A DNA stretch of 64,000 nucleotides from Planctomycetes bacterium B3_Pla. GTDB lineage: Bacteria > Planctomycetota > Phycisphaerae > Sedimentisphaerales > Anaerobacaceae. This document shows positions 44,740 to 55,702 of the stretch, piece after piece. The position numbers were made by a program, and so were the translations under genes. The stretch spans positions 85,732 to 149,731 of the forward strand of contig NJBM01000009.1 in the NCBI GenBank assembly GCA_005223045.1. Reading direction: 5' to 3'. Under the pieces are notes generated by a model. That model was not told where the DNA came from. It did not search any database and saw only the letters and a program-made list of their open reading frames with translations. Positions within the stretch are counted from its first letter, which is position 1; each line of letters opens with the position of its first letter.

Positions 44740-45812
44740 TTTCTGTCGAACGAGCATTGAATTCTATCCGTGGAAAAAGCGTAGAAGAGGTACGTGAATT
44801 TGTTCGTAACCGAATTTTAGGTACAGATATAGCATCCTTTGGAAGTGGACACTCAACCGAGCCCAGCGAAGACGCTGTAATCCAACTGCTTAGAAATCCC
44901 GAACTTGACACAGAAAAGCGTAAAGCAGTTATAAGAGGATGCATAGATGTATATAGGGAAATATGGATATGGCTAGATGAATCCGATTGGATTCAGAACA
45001 TTGATAGATGGAAAGATGTAGTCTTGAATCTATGCAGAGTTGTGGATATGGCACAACCGCCAGAATTAAAGAAACACGCAAAGCCTTTCATAGTTCGTTT
45101 ACTTGAAGAAAGTTCTTGTTCTGATGAAATACTTGGAGCCGCTGTCAGGGCATATATGGCATATGCGCAGGATGAGAAAAGCATCCAGTTCTGGGAGGAT
45201 GAAATTCTGACAAATAAAGATATTGCGGCCTATGGTTTCAATGCGTTACTTGATATTGATGTTCAAAATCCTGACATTGCTACTAAAGATAAGCCTAAAA
45301 TTGAAGAACATCTTTGTGAATTGTGGCGTTTACAGGTGGAAGAGAATTGGGCTGTAAATACAGCATTTCTTCTGCGCCGAGCGGCCAGAGTGAGAAATGA
45401 AACAGCTTTAATATACAGGGTGCTTCTGAGATTGAAAAACAAGGATTATTCTTTGTGGAAAAAAATTGAAAAAGAACTAAAGCAATCTTGGAGTCAACAA
45501 TGGTTAGCAAAATTGCCGGAGTTTGAACCACCAAAACATCAAAGAGTTTACAAAAAGAAACAAGATAGTGGAACTATAGGTAAGACTAGAAGCCACCATG
45601 ATTTAGAAATGGTACTTCAAGACATAGAGAGCATTGGTATTAATTTTGACAAATTCTATTTCAAAGGGACAATGCATATTGATATATCAGATATATATAA
45701 ATTTGGTAGTTTGAAAAGAATCGTAGATGATTCAAGGTACGCAACAAAAGTGAAGTTAGAACATTACCCCAAAATACATGAGGAGATTGAGCATGCCTCA
45801 AAAGTTGGATGA
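44736..45812 (+). CDS. Orphan protein B of AT-rich operon
   Basis: This is a 358-residue soluble, largely helical protein starting at an ATG that overlaps the previous stop. The pattern from about 45 to 230 (LLRNPELDTEKRKAVIRGC, then several amphipathic helices of 30-40 residues, including LLRRAARVRNETALIYRVLL) suggests HEAT- or TPR-like helical repeats. The C-terminal about 90 residues change to a lysine-rich segment and a mixed alpha/beta part (DKFYFKGTMHIDISDIYKFG). I do not recognise a family. AT-rich like its neighbours. Confidence 0.65.
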   Translation: MISVERALNSIRGKSVEEVREFVRNRILGTDIASFGSGHSTEPSEDAVIQLLRNPELDTEKRKAVIRGCIDVYREIWIWLDESDWIQNIDRWKDVVLNLCRVVDMAQPPELKKHAKPFIVRLLEESSCSDEILGAAVRAYMAYAQDEKSIQFWEDEILTNKDIAAYGFNALLDIDVQNPDIATKDKPKIEEHLCELWRLQVEENWAVNTAFLLRRAARVRNETALIYRVLLRLKNKDYSLWKKIEKELKQSWSQQWLAKLPEFEPPKHQRVYKKKQDSGTIGKTRSHHDLEMVLQDIESIGINFDKFYFKGTMHIDISDIYKFGSLKRIVDDSRYATKVKLEHYPKIHEEIEHASKVG

Positions 45813-46530
45813 ATTAAAGACAGGCATAAAAGATTTAGACGAGGACTTGCGGGAGTTGTTTGCCATATGTGAGGTCAAGAAAAAGCTTGATGCTATTAAA
45901 CAAGCTATTGCTAATAAGGATATCTCAAGTGAAGAATTTTCAGAAATAGTCCCTGAAGCTTTGATAAAACTTTCGCTTCTTTTAGCTGGCCCTCAATTTG
46001 GAATTCTTTTAGAGGATGTTAACGAAGGCGCTATTGATTTAGTTCAAGAGGCAAAATCGCTTATTGAGAAACATTTTGGCAATTTATTTCAGAATGAAAA
46101 TGCCAAATCAATGTTAAATAAAATGACAGAGAGGCAACAGGCTGGTAGTGAATCTCTGTTTGATGAAGTTATTCGAGGGGTTGGATATCATTTCATGTGG
46201 GAGCATGATCCACCAGAACTTACGCCAGCAGTTAGCATAGTTTTTAAAAACAGAAAAAGGAAAATTCTGCTAAGTACAAGATTTGATTGGGAAGATTTTA
46301 GCTCACTTTTTAAAAATTTATCAGAAATCTTCGTTGAGTTGCTTGAAAAAGGAAAACCACTTGCAGAATTAGGGCAAATTGATTTAGATGATTCCCAAGA
46401 AGTTTTAAAGAATATTGAAGAGGCTTTGGGAAATCTACAGAAGATAAAAGAGATTATGCCTATATACAAAGCGAAGACTGAGAGTGATGACAACAAGCAA
46501 TCAGTGAAAGATTCATCAAGTCAGAATTAA
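45793..46530 (+). CDS. Orphan protein C of AT-rich operon
   Basis: This is a 245-residue protein starting at an ATG (45793) behind AGGAG, 20 bases inside the previous gene. It is rich in amphipathic helices: LKTGIKDLDEDLRELFAICE, then KKKLDAIKQAI, and a later EEALGNLQKIKEIM; a coiled coil is likely at both ends. The middle, about residues 120-170, may be a beta-rich insert (YHFMWEHDPPEL then VSIVFKNRKRKILL). No known motif. An alternative start at 45778 is less supported. The overlaps with genes A and B suggest that all three products work together. Confidence 0.65.
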   Translation: MPQKLDELKTGIKDLDEDLRELFAICEVKKKLDAIKQAIANKDISSEEFSEIVPEALIKLSLLLAGPQFGILLEDVNEGAIDLVQEAKSLIEKHFGNLFQNENAKSMLNKMTERQQAGSESLFDEVIRGVGYHFMWEHDPPELTPAVSIVFKNRKRKILLSTRFDWEDFSSLFKNLSEIFVELLEKGKPLAELGQIDLDDSQEVLKNIEEALGNLQKIKEIMPIYKAKTESDDNKQSVKDSSSQN

Positions 46531-46883
46531 AGGGACCAAGCACTTCGATTCTCCCTGTTCGATTATCTCTCAGTTCGCAAGCAACCATATCCATTAATCC
46601 AAACACATTATCAATCTCTCGATACGCTAATAAACCTACGTCACTGGTGGGAAATCCGGGGACGCCTTACTTATTTCTCCCTTTCATTGAGGCCCTTGTT
46701 ATTGACTATTTACGATTTACTATTGACTATTGTCCCTGCTCCTTCGGCCCTGTTACAGACCACTTAGAGGCTAATTCCTTTTCTGTTTACGGCATTGTTG
46801 ACAGCGACCGCTTTAACTGCGATGATTCCATTTTTAGACATTTAGCCGGTTAGCAGCGTTATTGACAATAAGGATGTTTGCTT
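46531..46883. other. Right flank of AT-rich island, repeats, no gene
   Basis: Contains a GGGGACGCCTTACTTATTTC stretch (46657-46676) reminiscent of REP/RAYT-linked repeats I recall from draft genomes, and a heptamer array at 46701-46735 (units such as ATTGACT and ATTTACT). No coding frame is supported. Confidence 0.4.
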
Positions 46884-47963
46884 ATGAGTATCGAATTTCG
46901 CCAGGATTATCGCTATTGCCTTCTTGTGCCTACGAGTATGGGATGCCGGATTACGCCGGTTAATGGCCAGCCTGTTTACTGCAGTAAGACGTTCATTATG
47001 CAGGCCACCAGCGCCGAGTCCAACGTGGCCAGTGTATCCAGCTATCTGGGTCTGCCTTGCAAGGTGCTGACGACATTCGTTAAGGACAGTCCGATCGCCC
47101 GGTTCATAAAGGACGATCTTGCCGGCCGTCACATTGACTACGAGGGCAAGGATGTGGATCAGGGCGGGCCGTGGGGCTATCGCCACCAGTTCAATATCGC
47201 CGGCAGCGGCTCGGGCTCGCGCGGGCCGCGGGTGCATAATGACCGCGCCGGCGAGGTGGGGCGCACCCTGAACGTCAACGACTTCGACCTGGATAGAATC
47301 TTCAGCAAAGAAGGCGTGCAAATCGTTCACGTCTCAGGTCTTATCGGTGCCCTTTCGCCCGAGACCGGTACGTTCTGCCTTGAATTAGCCAAGGCCGCCA
47401 AGAAGCACGGGACGCGGATATCATTCGATCTGAACCATCGCGCCTCGTTCTGGAAGGGCCGCGAGGCCGAGCTGCACGACATCTTTGCGCAGATAGCCGG
47501 TATTTCGGACATACTCGTCGGCAACGAAGAGGACTTCCAGCTTTGCCTGGGGATCGAGGGCCCGGAGGCGGGCGGCGGGGGCCTCGCGGACAAGATCGAG
47601 AGCTTCAAGGGCATGATCAACAATGTGAAGAAGGCATACCCCAACGCCTCGGTGTTTGCCACTACGCTGCGCCAGGTCGTCAGCGCCAACTGTCACATCT
47701 GGGGCGCCATCATGTCCGAGGGCGACAACTGGCACGTAGTCGAGCCGCGAGAGATCACGGTGCTCGACCGGATCGGTGGCGGCGACGCCTTCGTTGGGGG
47801 CCTGCTCTACGGCATCTTAAAGGGCTGGGAGCCGTCCAAGTGGGTCCAGTTCGGGTGGGCCACGGGTGCATTGGCCACGACGATGTTGACAGACTACGCC
47901 CAGCCTGCGGACGAGGATCAGGTCTGGAGCATCTGGCAGGGCAATGCACGGGTAAGGCGGTAA
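46884..47963 (+). CDS. PfkB-family sugar kinase
   Basis: This is a 359-residue ribokinase-like kinase. The C-terminal signature DRIGGGDAFVGGLL, near residue 295, holds the catalytic aspartate and anion hole. The N-terminal half has a substrate lid (ATSAESNVASVSSYLGLP) and ISFDLNHRASFWKG, the latter seen in 2-keto-3-deoxygluconate kinases. It phosphorylates a sugar or sugar acid; a KdgK-like role in uronate catabolism is my best guess and would fit the polysaccharide genes nearby. The ATG at 46884 follows AAGGA. An in-frame TTG at 46878 is less likely. Confidence 0.85.
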   Translation: MSIEFRQDYRYCLLVPTSMGCRITPVNGQPVYCSKTFIMQATSAESNVASVSSYLGLPCKVLTTFVKDSPIARFIKDDLAGRHIDYEGKDVDQGGPWGYRHQFNIAGSGSGSRGPRVHNDRAGEVGRTLNVNDFDLDRIFSKEGVQIVHVSGLIGALSPETGTFCLELAKAAKKHGTRISFDLNHRASFWKGREAELHDIFAQIAGISDILVGNEEDFQLCLGIEGPEAGGGGLADKIESFKGMINNVKKAYPNASVFATTLRQVVSANCHIWGAIMSEGDNWHVVEPREITVLDRIGGGDAFVGGLLYGILKGWEPSKWVQFGWATGALATTMLTDYAQPADEDQVWSIWQGNARVRR

Positions 47964-47982
47964 GCACAGACTCGAACGCCGC

Positions 47983-48519
47983 TCAGGTCATCGTTTTCAA
48001 TCGGCGGACTTTGTCGTGGCTCTCGACGAATTGGGCTTGGGCTTTATCGAGATAGGCGTTGACCTCATCGATGTATCCATCGGCCGAGGCCGACCAGACG
48101 CGGTTCAAATACCGTTCCCCGGCAGCAAACGAACTCATCACGTCGGCATACGCGGTCAGGCTATATGTGTGTACGATACTCTCCCGCGCCTCGACGAACG
48201 TATTTAGATCGTCGGTGAAGAGTTCGTCGATCCGGTGGCGGACGTCATAGGTATTGATGGAGAGCTTCTCGGCGTTGAGTTCGGCCATGTTCCTGGCAAT
48301 TCGGCCAAGGCTCGCCTCGATAGACTGCATGTTTGATGCGAGTTTGCCTTCCGAGCGGCTCTCTCGCAGGCCGCTGCTGCGTACAAACGCAACACCTGCT
48401 ATGCCTACGACAAGAGCAAGAGCGAAGTAATTCCAGCGAACCTGCTCTTTGTCCACAACCGCCGCGAGAGAACCGGCTAAGAAGCTAAGGGTTATCATCA
48501 AGTATCCGAGTTTCTTCAT
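47983..48519 (-). CDS. Membrane protein paired with the OPT transporter
   Basis: This is a 178-residue protein with two N-terminal hydrophobic segments (about 4-20 and 31-47) and a long charged helical C-terminal region (LASNMQSIEASLGRIARNMA, VEARESIVHTYSLTAYADVM). It starts 12 bases after the stop of the OPT gene, so it is co-transcribed with it. I do not recognise a family. A coiled coil over the C-terminal half is plausible, suggesting oligomerization or contact with the transporter. Confidence 0.7.
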   Translation of the reverse strand: MKKLGYLMITLSFLAGSLAAVVDKEQVRWNYFALALVVGIAGVAFVRSSGLRESRSEGKLASNMQSIEASLGRIARNMAELNAEKLSINTYDVRHRIDELFTDDLNTFVEARESIVHTYSLTAYADVMSSFAAGERYLNRVWSASADGYIDEVNAYLDKAQAQFVESHDKVRRLKTMT

Positions 48520-48531
48520 AACGATCTCTTC

Positions 48532-50301
<1,770 letters not shown>

Positions 50302-50345
50302 TATCGAGTCTCCTTATCGGTATCCACAGGTATTTGGGTGTGGGC

Positions 50346-50876
50346 CTACTCGTATGAGATAATTGACGTTACCTCGTAACCGGCAATCTTCTGCCTTCCG
50401 CCGAGATCCGCAAGCTCTATAAGAAAGACGATGCCTGTAACCTGTCCTCCTATTTTTTCGACGAGCTCGCAGGCTGCCGCCATTGTTCCAGCGGTCGCTA
50501 ACAGATCGTCCACCATCAGAACCTTCGCTCCGCTCTTAACGGCGTCGCAATGGACTTCCAATGTGTCTGTGCCGTACTCAAGATCGTAGGTCACACTCTC
50601 GGTTTGCCAGGGCAGCTTACCCTTCTTGCGTATGGGCACAAATCCGGCTCCGAGCTTTTCTGCGACCGCCGCACCGAAGATAAAGCCTCTGGCCTCCACG
50701 GCGGCGACATATTCGACGCCCGTCCCCGTAAAGCCGGCTGACAATGCATCCACCGCCGCCGCAAACGCCTCGGGGTCAGCTAATAGTGGTGTGATGTCGC
50801 GAAACAGGATTCCCTCCTTGGGCCAGTCGGGTATGTCGCGAATGTATTGTTGCAGGTCGATTCCTTTGCTTGTCAT
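50346..50876 (-). CDS. apt: Adenine phosphoribosyltransferase
   Basis: This 176-residue enzyme has the family layout: DIPDWPKEGILFRDITPLL at the start, AAVEARGFIFGAAVA, and the PRPP motif VLMVDDLLATAGTMAA. It salvages adenine to AMP in the cytoplasm. The frame is open to 50918, but the ATG at 50876 follows GGAAGG and matches the family start. Confidence 0.95.
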   Translation of the reverse strand: MTSKGIDLQQYIRDIPDWPKEGILFRDITPLLADPEAFAAAVDALSAGFTGTGVEYVAAVEARGFIFGAAVAEKLGAGFVPIRKKGKLPWQTESVTYDLEYGTDTLEVHCDAVKSGAKVLMVDDLLATAGTMAAACELVEKIGGQVTGIVFLIELADLGGRQKIAGYEVTSIISYE

Positions 50877-50979
50877 TCGTGTGCCTTCCATAGCATCTGT
50901 CGGTATTACATCGCTCAAACGAGCCGGCAGTAGGCCTGCCGCCGCCTATTGTCGGTATATTGCGGACGAAATGCAAGTA

Positions 50980-51801
50980 TTATTCTTCGTTCATGCACTC
51001 ACAGAGCTTTGCGAGCGCATCGCGCCGAAGCTGCCGGATCCTCTCTCGTGTGAGCCCCATTTTCTGGGCGATTTCTTTGAGTGACATGGGCTTTTGGCCG
51101 CCAAGGCCGTAATGTGACCTCAGGATATCCGCTTCTCTCGGTTCGATCTCGTCGAGCAAACCCAATGCCTTCGCTTTTTCTTCGGTGGCAACCAACGCAT
51201 CTTCCGGCTTGCCGGTGTTTCGGTCCTCTAAGATTGCCTCGAGCATCTGATCTTCGTCAACATCCTCGCCGCCGAAGGGTTCTCCCACGGAGCTGAGAAT
51301 CTCAACGACACGATGTATGGCTTTTGCCTTCTTGACCGGCAACTGCATAATCTCAGCCATCTCTTCAACGTCCGGCGTTCTGCCGAGCGTGCTCTCCAGC
51401 TCCGAGATGGTGTGCCGCCACTGATTTATCAACGCCACCATGTAGGTGGGAATGTGCACGGGCTGAACGTTTTCCAGCAGCGCACGTTTGATGCTTTGCT
51501 TTATCCACCATGCAGCGTAGGTGCTGAAGCGAACGCCCCGGTAGGGATCGAAGTAATCGACTGCTCTTATCAGACCGAGATTGCCCTCTTCTATCAGATC
51601 GCCGAGGCTCATGCCGCGGTCGCCGTATTTCTTTGCTATGTTGACGACCAGCCTGAGATTGCTTCGCACCAATCGTTCTCTTGCCAATTGGTCGTTTTCT
51701 TCGAGGACCAGCTTGCCCAATTCCTGCTCTTGTTCCTTTGTCAGCAGGGATGCTTCGTCAATCTCTTTGAGATATTCTTTTATGGTGATGTCAAATGCCA
51801 T
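50980..51801 (-). CDS. Group-2 sigma-70 family sigma factor
   Basis: This is a 273-residue sigma factor with regions 1.2-2 (YLKEIDEASLLTKEQEQELG, NLRLVVNIAKKYGDRGMSLG, DLIEEGNLGLIRAVDYFDP and the -10-binding YAAWWIKQSIKRAL), region 3 and region 4.2 (SLKEIAQKMGLTRERIRQLR). It lacks the long region 1.1 of primary sigma factors, so it is likely an alternative RpoS- or SigB-like group-2 factor. It starts behind GGAG, just before the convergent apt. It probably recognises promoters close to TTGACA/TATAAT. Confidence 0.92.
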   Translation of the reverse strand: MAFDITIKEYLKEIDEASLLTKEQEQELGKLVLEENDQLARERLVRSNLRLVVNIAKKYGDRGMSLGDLIEEGNLGLIRAVDYFDPYRGVRFSTYAAWWIKQSIKRALLENVQPVHIPTYMVALINQWRHTISELESTLGRTPDVEEMAEIMQLPVKKAKAIHRVVEILSSVGEPFGGEDVDEDQMLEAILEDRNTGKPEDALVATEEKAKALGLLDEIEPREADILRSHYGLGGQKPMSLKEIAQKMGLTRERIRQLRRDALAKLCECMNEE

Positions 51802-52107
51802 AGCTCACTCCCGCCCAGCCGGCAAGCCTCTCGGTTCCAGCCGTAAGGGCAAATAGGGTTCTAACCGCACCTCCTTTTTTTATGGGACGATTGCCTCCGT
51901 ACCGGAAACAAATCCATATAAGGTATCGGTTAAATAGGCGTGCGGGTTAATCTGCCGGACGGTAATTTCCCCCCCTCGCATCGCGGCTTGTCGCGGGTAT
52001 AGCGTATAGCGTAGTCCTGGGGACTCCTTACGGAGAGCGGATAGCAGCTACGAACCTATGCGCTCTATGCTATCCGCTCTACGTTCATTTTGATATTGGA
52101 CTTTTCC
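51802..52107. other. Intergenic region with heptamers and 13-bp inverted repeat
   Basis: A pair of GTATAGC units lies at 51997-52010. A perfect 13-bp inverted repeat (AGAGCGGATAGCA at 52034-52046 with 52068-52080) has a 21-nt centre that carries four more heptamers (52056-52083; CTATGCG, CTCTATG and related). It lies downstream of the PA14 gene and could help end its transcript, but no U-tract is present. Confidence 0.6.
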
Positions 52108-55100
52108 TTACGGTTGCGGAGCAGGTCGCAGTAGCCTGATGTCGTCAACGAACACTACACCTGAGCCGCCGGCCGCTGCTCCGCCTTTGGAGCCCAGACC
52201 GATAGCGATCTTGTCAACATCGCTGAGGTTTATGCCCTGATCGCTGAATGTGCTCAAGTCGATAGTCCATTCCGTCCAGGTGTCAATCTGTGCCGCAGCC
52301 GGGTCATCGTGTGGCACTACTACAGGCGCGCCGGTCGCATTCGAGACCGTCACATACAGCGGCTCGGCAGCATTGCCGGCTATCCCGATGTCCTGATTCG
52401 TCCACTGCCCAGCGGCGTTACCGGTTATCGTGACATTGGAGAATACCGCCTCACACGTCAGAGCCGCATCATGTGCCGTCACGGCCAAACCTGCATAGAC
52501 GGTAGAATTCATCTGGATATTCACGGGCATAGCGCCCTGTACAGGCTCCCAGGCCGAGCCGTTGGCCGAGTGGGAAACAGTAAAGTTGCCCGACAAATCA
52601 CGCTCCAGCTTTACCCAGTGTGGAGCAGTGATTCCGCCCTGGGCGGTGTTGAAACTGACGCCGCCGACATCGGGGCGGCCCTGTGAAGCGACTCCGTTCT
52701 CGGGCGTAACACATGCAAAGGCATGCGCCGAGTCGGGATCGAGCGTGTTGCGGATCATGACACCGGCCTTGGCCCAGGAATTGGTGTTGTCAACGCTCTC
52801 TACTCTGGCGATGATTGTCCCGGGGCCAGTGAGCATCTTGTAGGCGAAGTGGAACTCGTCGGCCTCCACGCCGTTGACATTCCAGATGTCGGCGCCGGAG
52901 CCGGTCATCGTGTAGGTTCCAACGGGTCCTTCGACAAAACTTCCCACGGATCCGGGCTGACCCTGGAACCAGATTGACAGCTCTCCGACACCTTCCTCGG
53001 TCCAGTCACGTGTGGCAGTCAGAGCCTTCTCGGCCTCTGAGTTCGTGATGTCTGCTGTGTTGTTGTAGGACAGGGGCATTGACTGACGGCCGCCGTGAAC
53101 AACCGTCTGCTCGGCGTACGGCGGCAGTACATAGCCGACCTGCGAACCGTTAGTATTGACGCCGAAGCCGTCGATCCAATGCTGCCAAATGGCTTCGCCG
53201 GCCGCGTCGTTGTCGGTATATTCCTCAAAATCATCCACGATCAGGAAATCGGCTGTCGTAAAGCTCCAGACGGCGCCTATCCACGGACTGTCGGGATTGA
53301 GGTTATTGACTTCATCGACGCGCCAGAAGAAAGTGCTCTCCCACGGGAGTTTGCCGGGATCGAAGCTCTCGTCGCCGAGCGCCTTGTCGCCCTTGTACTC
53401 GGGTGAGGCCTTGGTGGCGTTGGCTACAGCGGCTTCATCGGTGCCGAAGTACACCTCGTGCGACTCGGCCTGAAGGCCCGCTTTCCATCGCAAAGTAGGT
53501 GTCTGCGTCACGCCGGTTGCACGATTGGCAGGCTTGGCGCCTATGGCATTCAAAGGCTCGAACGGCGACAGATTGTTGCCCGGAATCGTCGTGCGTGTCG
53601 GGATGCCGGTGCCTTCCCAGGCTACATGGCAATGGTCACCGCCGCTGCCTTCTTTCCATATCGCCATGATGTAGTATTTTTCACCGGCTACCAGGGAGAC
53701 AGGCTCTGACTTCTGCGAGTCGTACTTGGTCCACTGATTGAGATCTGTCCAGCCGCCAATCGCAGGTGGCGGGTCCTTCACATAAGCAATCATTTCGGCA
53801 TTGCTCGGATCATCATCGGTGCTCAGCCACAACTCGCCCTGGTCGTCGCAGGCGAGCCAGAACGTGTAGTCACCCGTGGCCGGGGCATAGACCCAGGCTT
53901 CAATCCGGGCGCCGTAATCGCTGAGGTCAGGTCCGTCCCACAGAAAGCTCGTGACCGTTTCGGTCACGTCGGGATCGTTCGGGTACTTCGGGCTGTCCTT
54001 GAGGACGTTTATGTCAGTGTCACCCATATTCTCCCATCTATCCATTACGGCTGTGCCCAAACCGGGCAGCGTGGTCGTAAAGGCCCAGACATTACCTGTG
54101 TGCGTGAACGGAGGATCAAGCTCATCGATCCGCCAGTAGTAGGTTTTGTTGAACTCGAGTGGACCCGGATCAAATGTCGTAGTCCCCACTGGCGCGCCGG
54201 CGGCGGCGTTGCTCACATCGTCGAAATTATCGCCGAAATAGACGGTATGCAGCTTCGCGCCAAAACCGGCCTCCCAGCCAAGAGCCACATCCGTCTGGAC
54301 AAACCTGGCGTCGTCCGACGGGCTGGGATTGTAGGCTTTCACAGGCGGGACCAAGAAGCTCCAGACGTCGCCCTTATGCGTTGTGCCGTCGGCTTCCTTT
54401 TCGTCAACCCGCCAGTAGTATGTCGTGCCGACAACCAGGCCTTCCGGATAAGGGAATCCTGGAAAGCCGACAACAAAGAATGCTGTCGCCTGGTTGCCCT
54501 GGAATGTCTCGCCGGTGCCGGCGTACACGTCGTCAAAGTTGTCGCCGAAATATACATCGTGCGAGGCCGCTTTGTATCCTGCCGACCACTCCATGTTGAC
54601 CCACGTATCGCCAACCACGGCGGCATCGGCAGGCACGGGATCGTCAGCTAAGAAATCCGAGGGCCTGATCATAGGCGACAGATATTGACCGTCAATAATC
54701 ATCGGACCGGCGCCGATAGTCGGACCTCCCCATCCGATTGCCACACCGTCGCCGCCGCCGCCTTCCTGGTATATCGCCTCGACGTAATACTTCTTGCCCC
54801 CGATCAGCGTGACCGGATTGGATTTCTGGTCGGTTGGAAATTTGTCCCATTCGCGATCCCCTGTCCACTCGGTGCCGGGCACCTGGCAAATCGCGGTCGC
54901 ATTGGCCGGGTCGTCATCGGTGCTCAGCAGGAATTCGCTGCCGTTGTCGCCGGTGATCCAGAAGGTATAGACGCCATCTTCCGGCGGATAAAGGAAGCCG
55001 ATGACTCGTGCTCCATAGTTGTCGTTGAGCACCGACATTTCGGGCGGCTTCGAACGCGGCACCTCAAAGGTGTCCAGCCTCGCACTGCCGTCCGGGTCGT

Positions 55101-55260
55101 CCGGAAAGCCGGGGTGGCTGCGTATGTTGGCAACGGCGTTGCCGCTCGAGTTCAGCCACCATTCGACCAGGATTTCGCCCTTGACCTCCTGGGCGGAGGC
55201 GCTGCCGATGAGCCCCGGCAGCAGTACCAAAGAAGTCAGCAAAATCGATTTCTTAGACAT
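52108..55260 (-). CDS. Giant exported PA14-domain modular surface protein
   Basis: This is a 1050-residue protein with an N-terminal signal peptide (ending GSASAQ) behind AGGAGG. Domains in order: PA14/GLEYA-like domain 1 (about 30-185; YGARVIGFLYPPEDGVYTFW, LLSTDDDPANA), two Fn3-like modules (about 200-400), PA14 domain 2 (about 405-553; VYAPATGDYTFWLACDD), one Fn3-like module (about 570-680), and a C-terminal beta module (about 720-1048) into which a DUF1349-like jelly roll is inserted (about 772-945; FHFAYKMLTGPGTIIARVES). PA14 domains bind carbohydrate. An open frame further upstream (to 55353) is leader, not protein. It shares modules with the LamG protein at 5765-8554, which lacks the insert. 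Confidence 0.85.
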   Translation of the reverse strand: MSKKSILLTSLVLLPGLIGSASAQEVKGEILVEWWLNSSGNAVANIRSHPGFPDDPDGSARLDTFEVPRSKPPEMSVLNDNYGARVIGFLYPPEDGVYTFWITGDNGSEFLLSTDDDPANATAICQVPGTEWTGDREWDKFPTDQKSNPVTLIGGKKYYVEAIYQEGGGGDGVAIGWGGPTIGAGPMIIDGQYLSPMIRPSDFLADDPVPADAAVVGDTWVNMEWSAGYKAASHDVYFGDNFDDVYAGTGETFQGNQATAFFVVGFPGFPYPEGLVVGTTYYWRVDEKEADGTTHKGDVWSFLVPPVKAYNPSPSDDARFVQTDVALGWEAGFGAKLHTVYFGDNFDDVSNAAAGAPVGTTTFDPGPLEFNKTYYWRIDELDPPFTHTGNVWAFTTTLPGLGTAVMDRWENMGDTDINVLKDSPKYPNDPDVTETVTSFLWDGPDLSDYGARIEAWVYAPATGDYTFWLACDDQGELWLSTDDDPSNAEMIAYVKDPPPAIGGWTDLNQWTKYDSQKSEPVSLVAGEKYYIMAIWKEGSGGDHCHVAWEGTGIPTRTTIPGNNLSPFEPLNAIGAKPANRATGVTQTPTLRWKAGLQAESHEVYFGTDEAAVANATKASPEYKGDKALGDESFDPGKLPWESTFFWRVDEVNNLNPDSPWIGAVWSFTTADFLIVDDFEEYTDNDAAGEAIWQHWIDGFGVNTNGSQVGYVLPPYAEQTVVHGGRQSMPLSYNNTADITNSEAEKALTATRDWTEEGVGELSIWFQGQPGSVGSFVEGPVGTYTMTGSGADIWNVNGVEADEFHFAYKMLTGPGTIIARVESVDNTNSWAKAGVMIRNTLDPDSAHAFACVTPENGVASQGRPDVGGVSFNTAQGGITAPHWVKLERDLSGNFTVSHSANGSAWEPVQGAMPVNIQMNSTVYAGLAVTAHDAALTCEAVFSNVTITGNAAGQWTNQDIGIAGNAAEPLYVTVSNATGAPVVVPHDDPAAAQIDTWTEWTIDLSTFSDQGINLSDVDKIAIGLGSKGGAAAGGSGVVFVDDIRLLRPAPQP

Positions 55261-55702
55261 AGTAATCCTCCTGCATTGAAGAGTGAAAAATGGAAAAGAT
55301 TGATAATAACCCTTACCATTCACTACGGCTGATAATGTGTCTGTCCAGGACACCCTGCTAAAGCTGTCGAAGTCTCCCCCACTTATTGGTGAGAGACAAC
55401 AACCACGGGCTTCACCTACTCTATTTTATACCAAATCAGCCGCCTCGGTGTCAAGGAAAAGTTGAAAGTCTGCAGGTGAAGCATCAAAATTAGACAAAAA
55501 ACAGGGATTTCTTGAAACCAATTACACCCAGCCAACGACTAATCCATAAAAGGGCCCGAAAATCCCAGGAAAGAAGCTGTCGAATCCCGTGGCCGGCTGT
55601 AGAATAGACGCGCACTGCCGTGGAAAGTCGGCCTGGACGCATGATAGCTCATTGATAACAAGGTAACCGAGCACAATCGGTTCAGATTGAAAGGAGCGAA
55701 AA
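55261..55702. other. Divergent promoter region
   Basis: Holds the promoter and about 160-nt leader of the PA14 gene and the upstream region of the THNG lipoprotein. No gene is present. Confidence 0.5.
55425..55454 (-). promoter_or_regulatory. Promoter of the PA14 gene
   Basis: On the minus strand: TTGACA, an 18-bp spacer ending ATTTGG, then TATAAA. The design matches 4669-4698 and 8774-8803. Confidence 0.7.

Noticed and set aside
43886-46530. Toxin-antitoxin pair or retron
   Set aside because: Genes are too large and too many for a typical toxin-antitoxin pair, and I see no reverse transcriptase motif or non-coding RNA structure.
46657-46676. Insertion sequence end
   Set aside because: It looks like a REP-type repeat word, but there is no transposase gene and no matched inverted ends, so I list it only as a repeat remnant.
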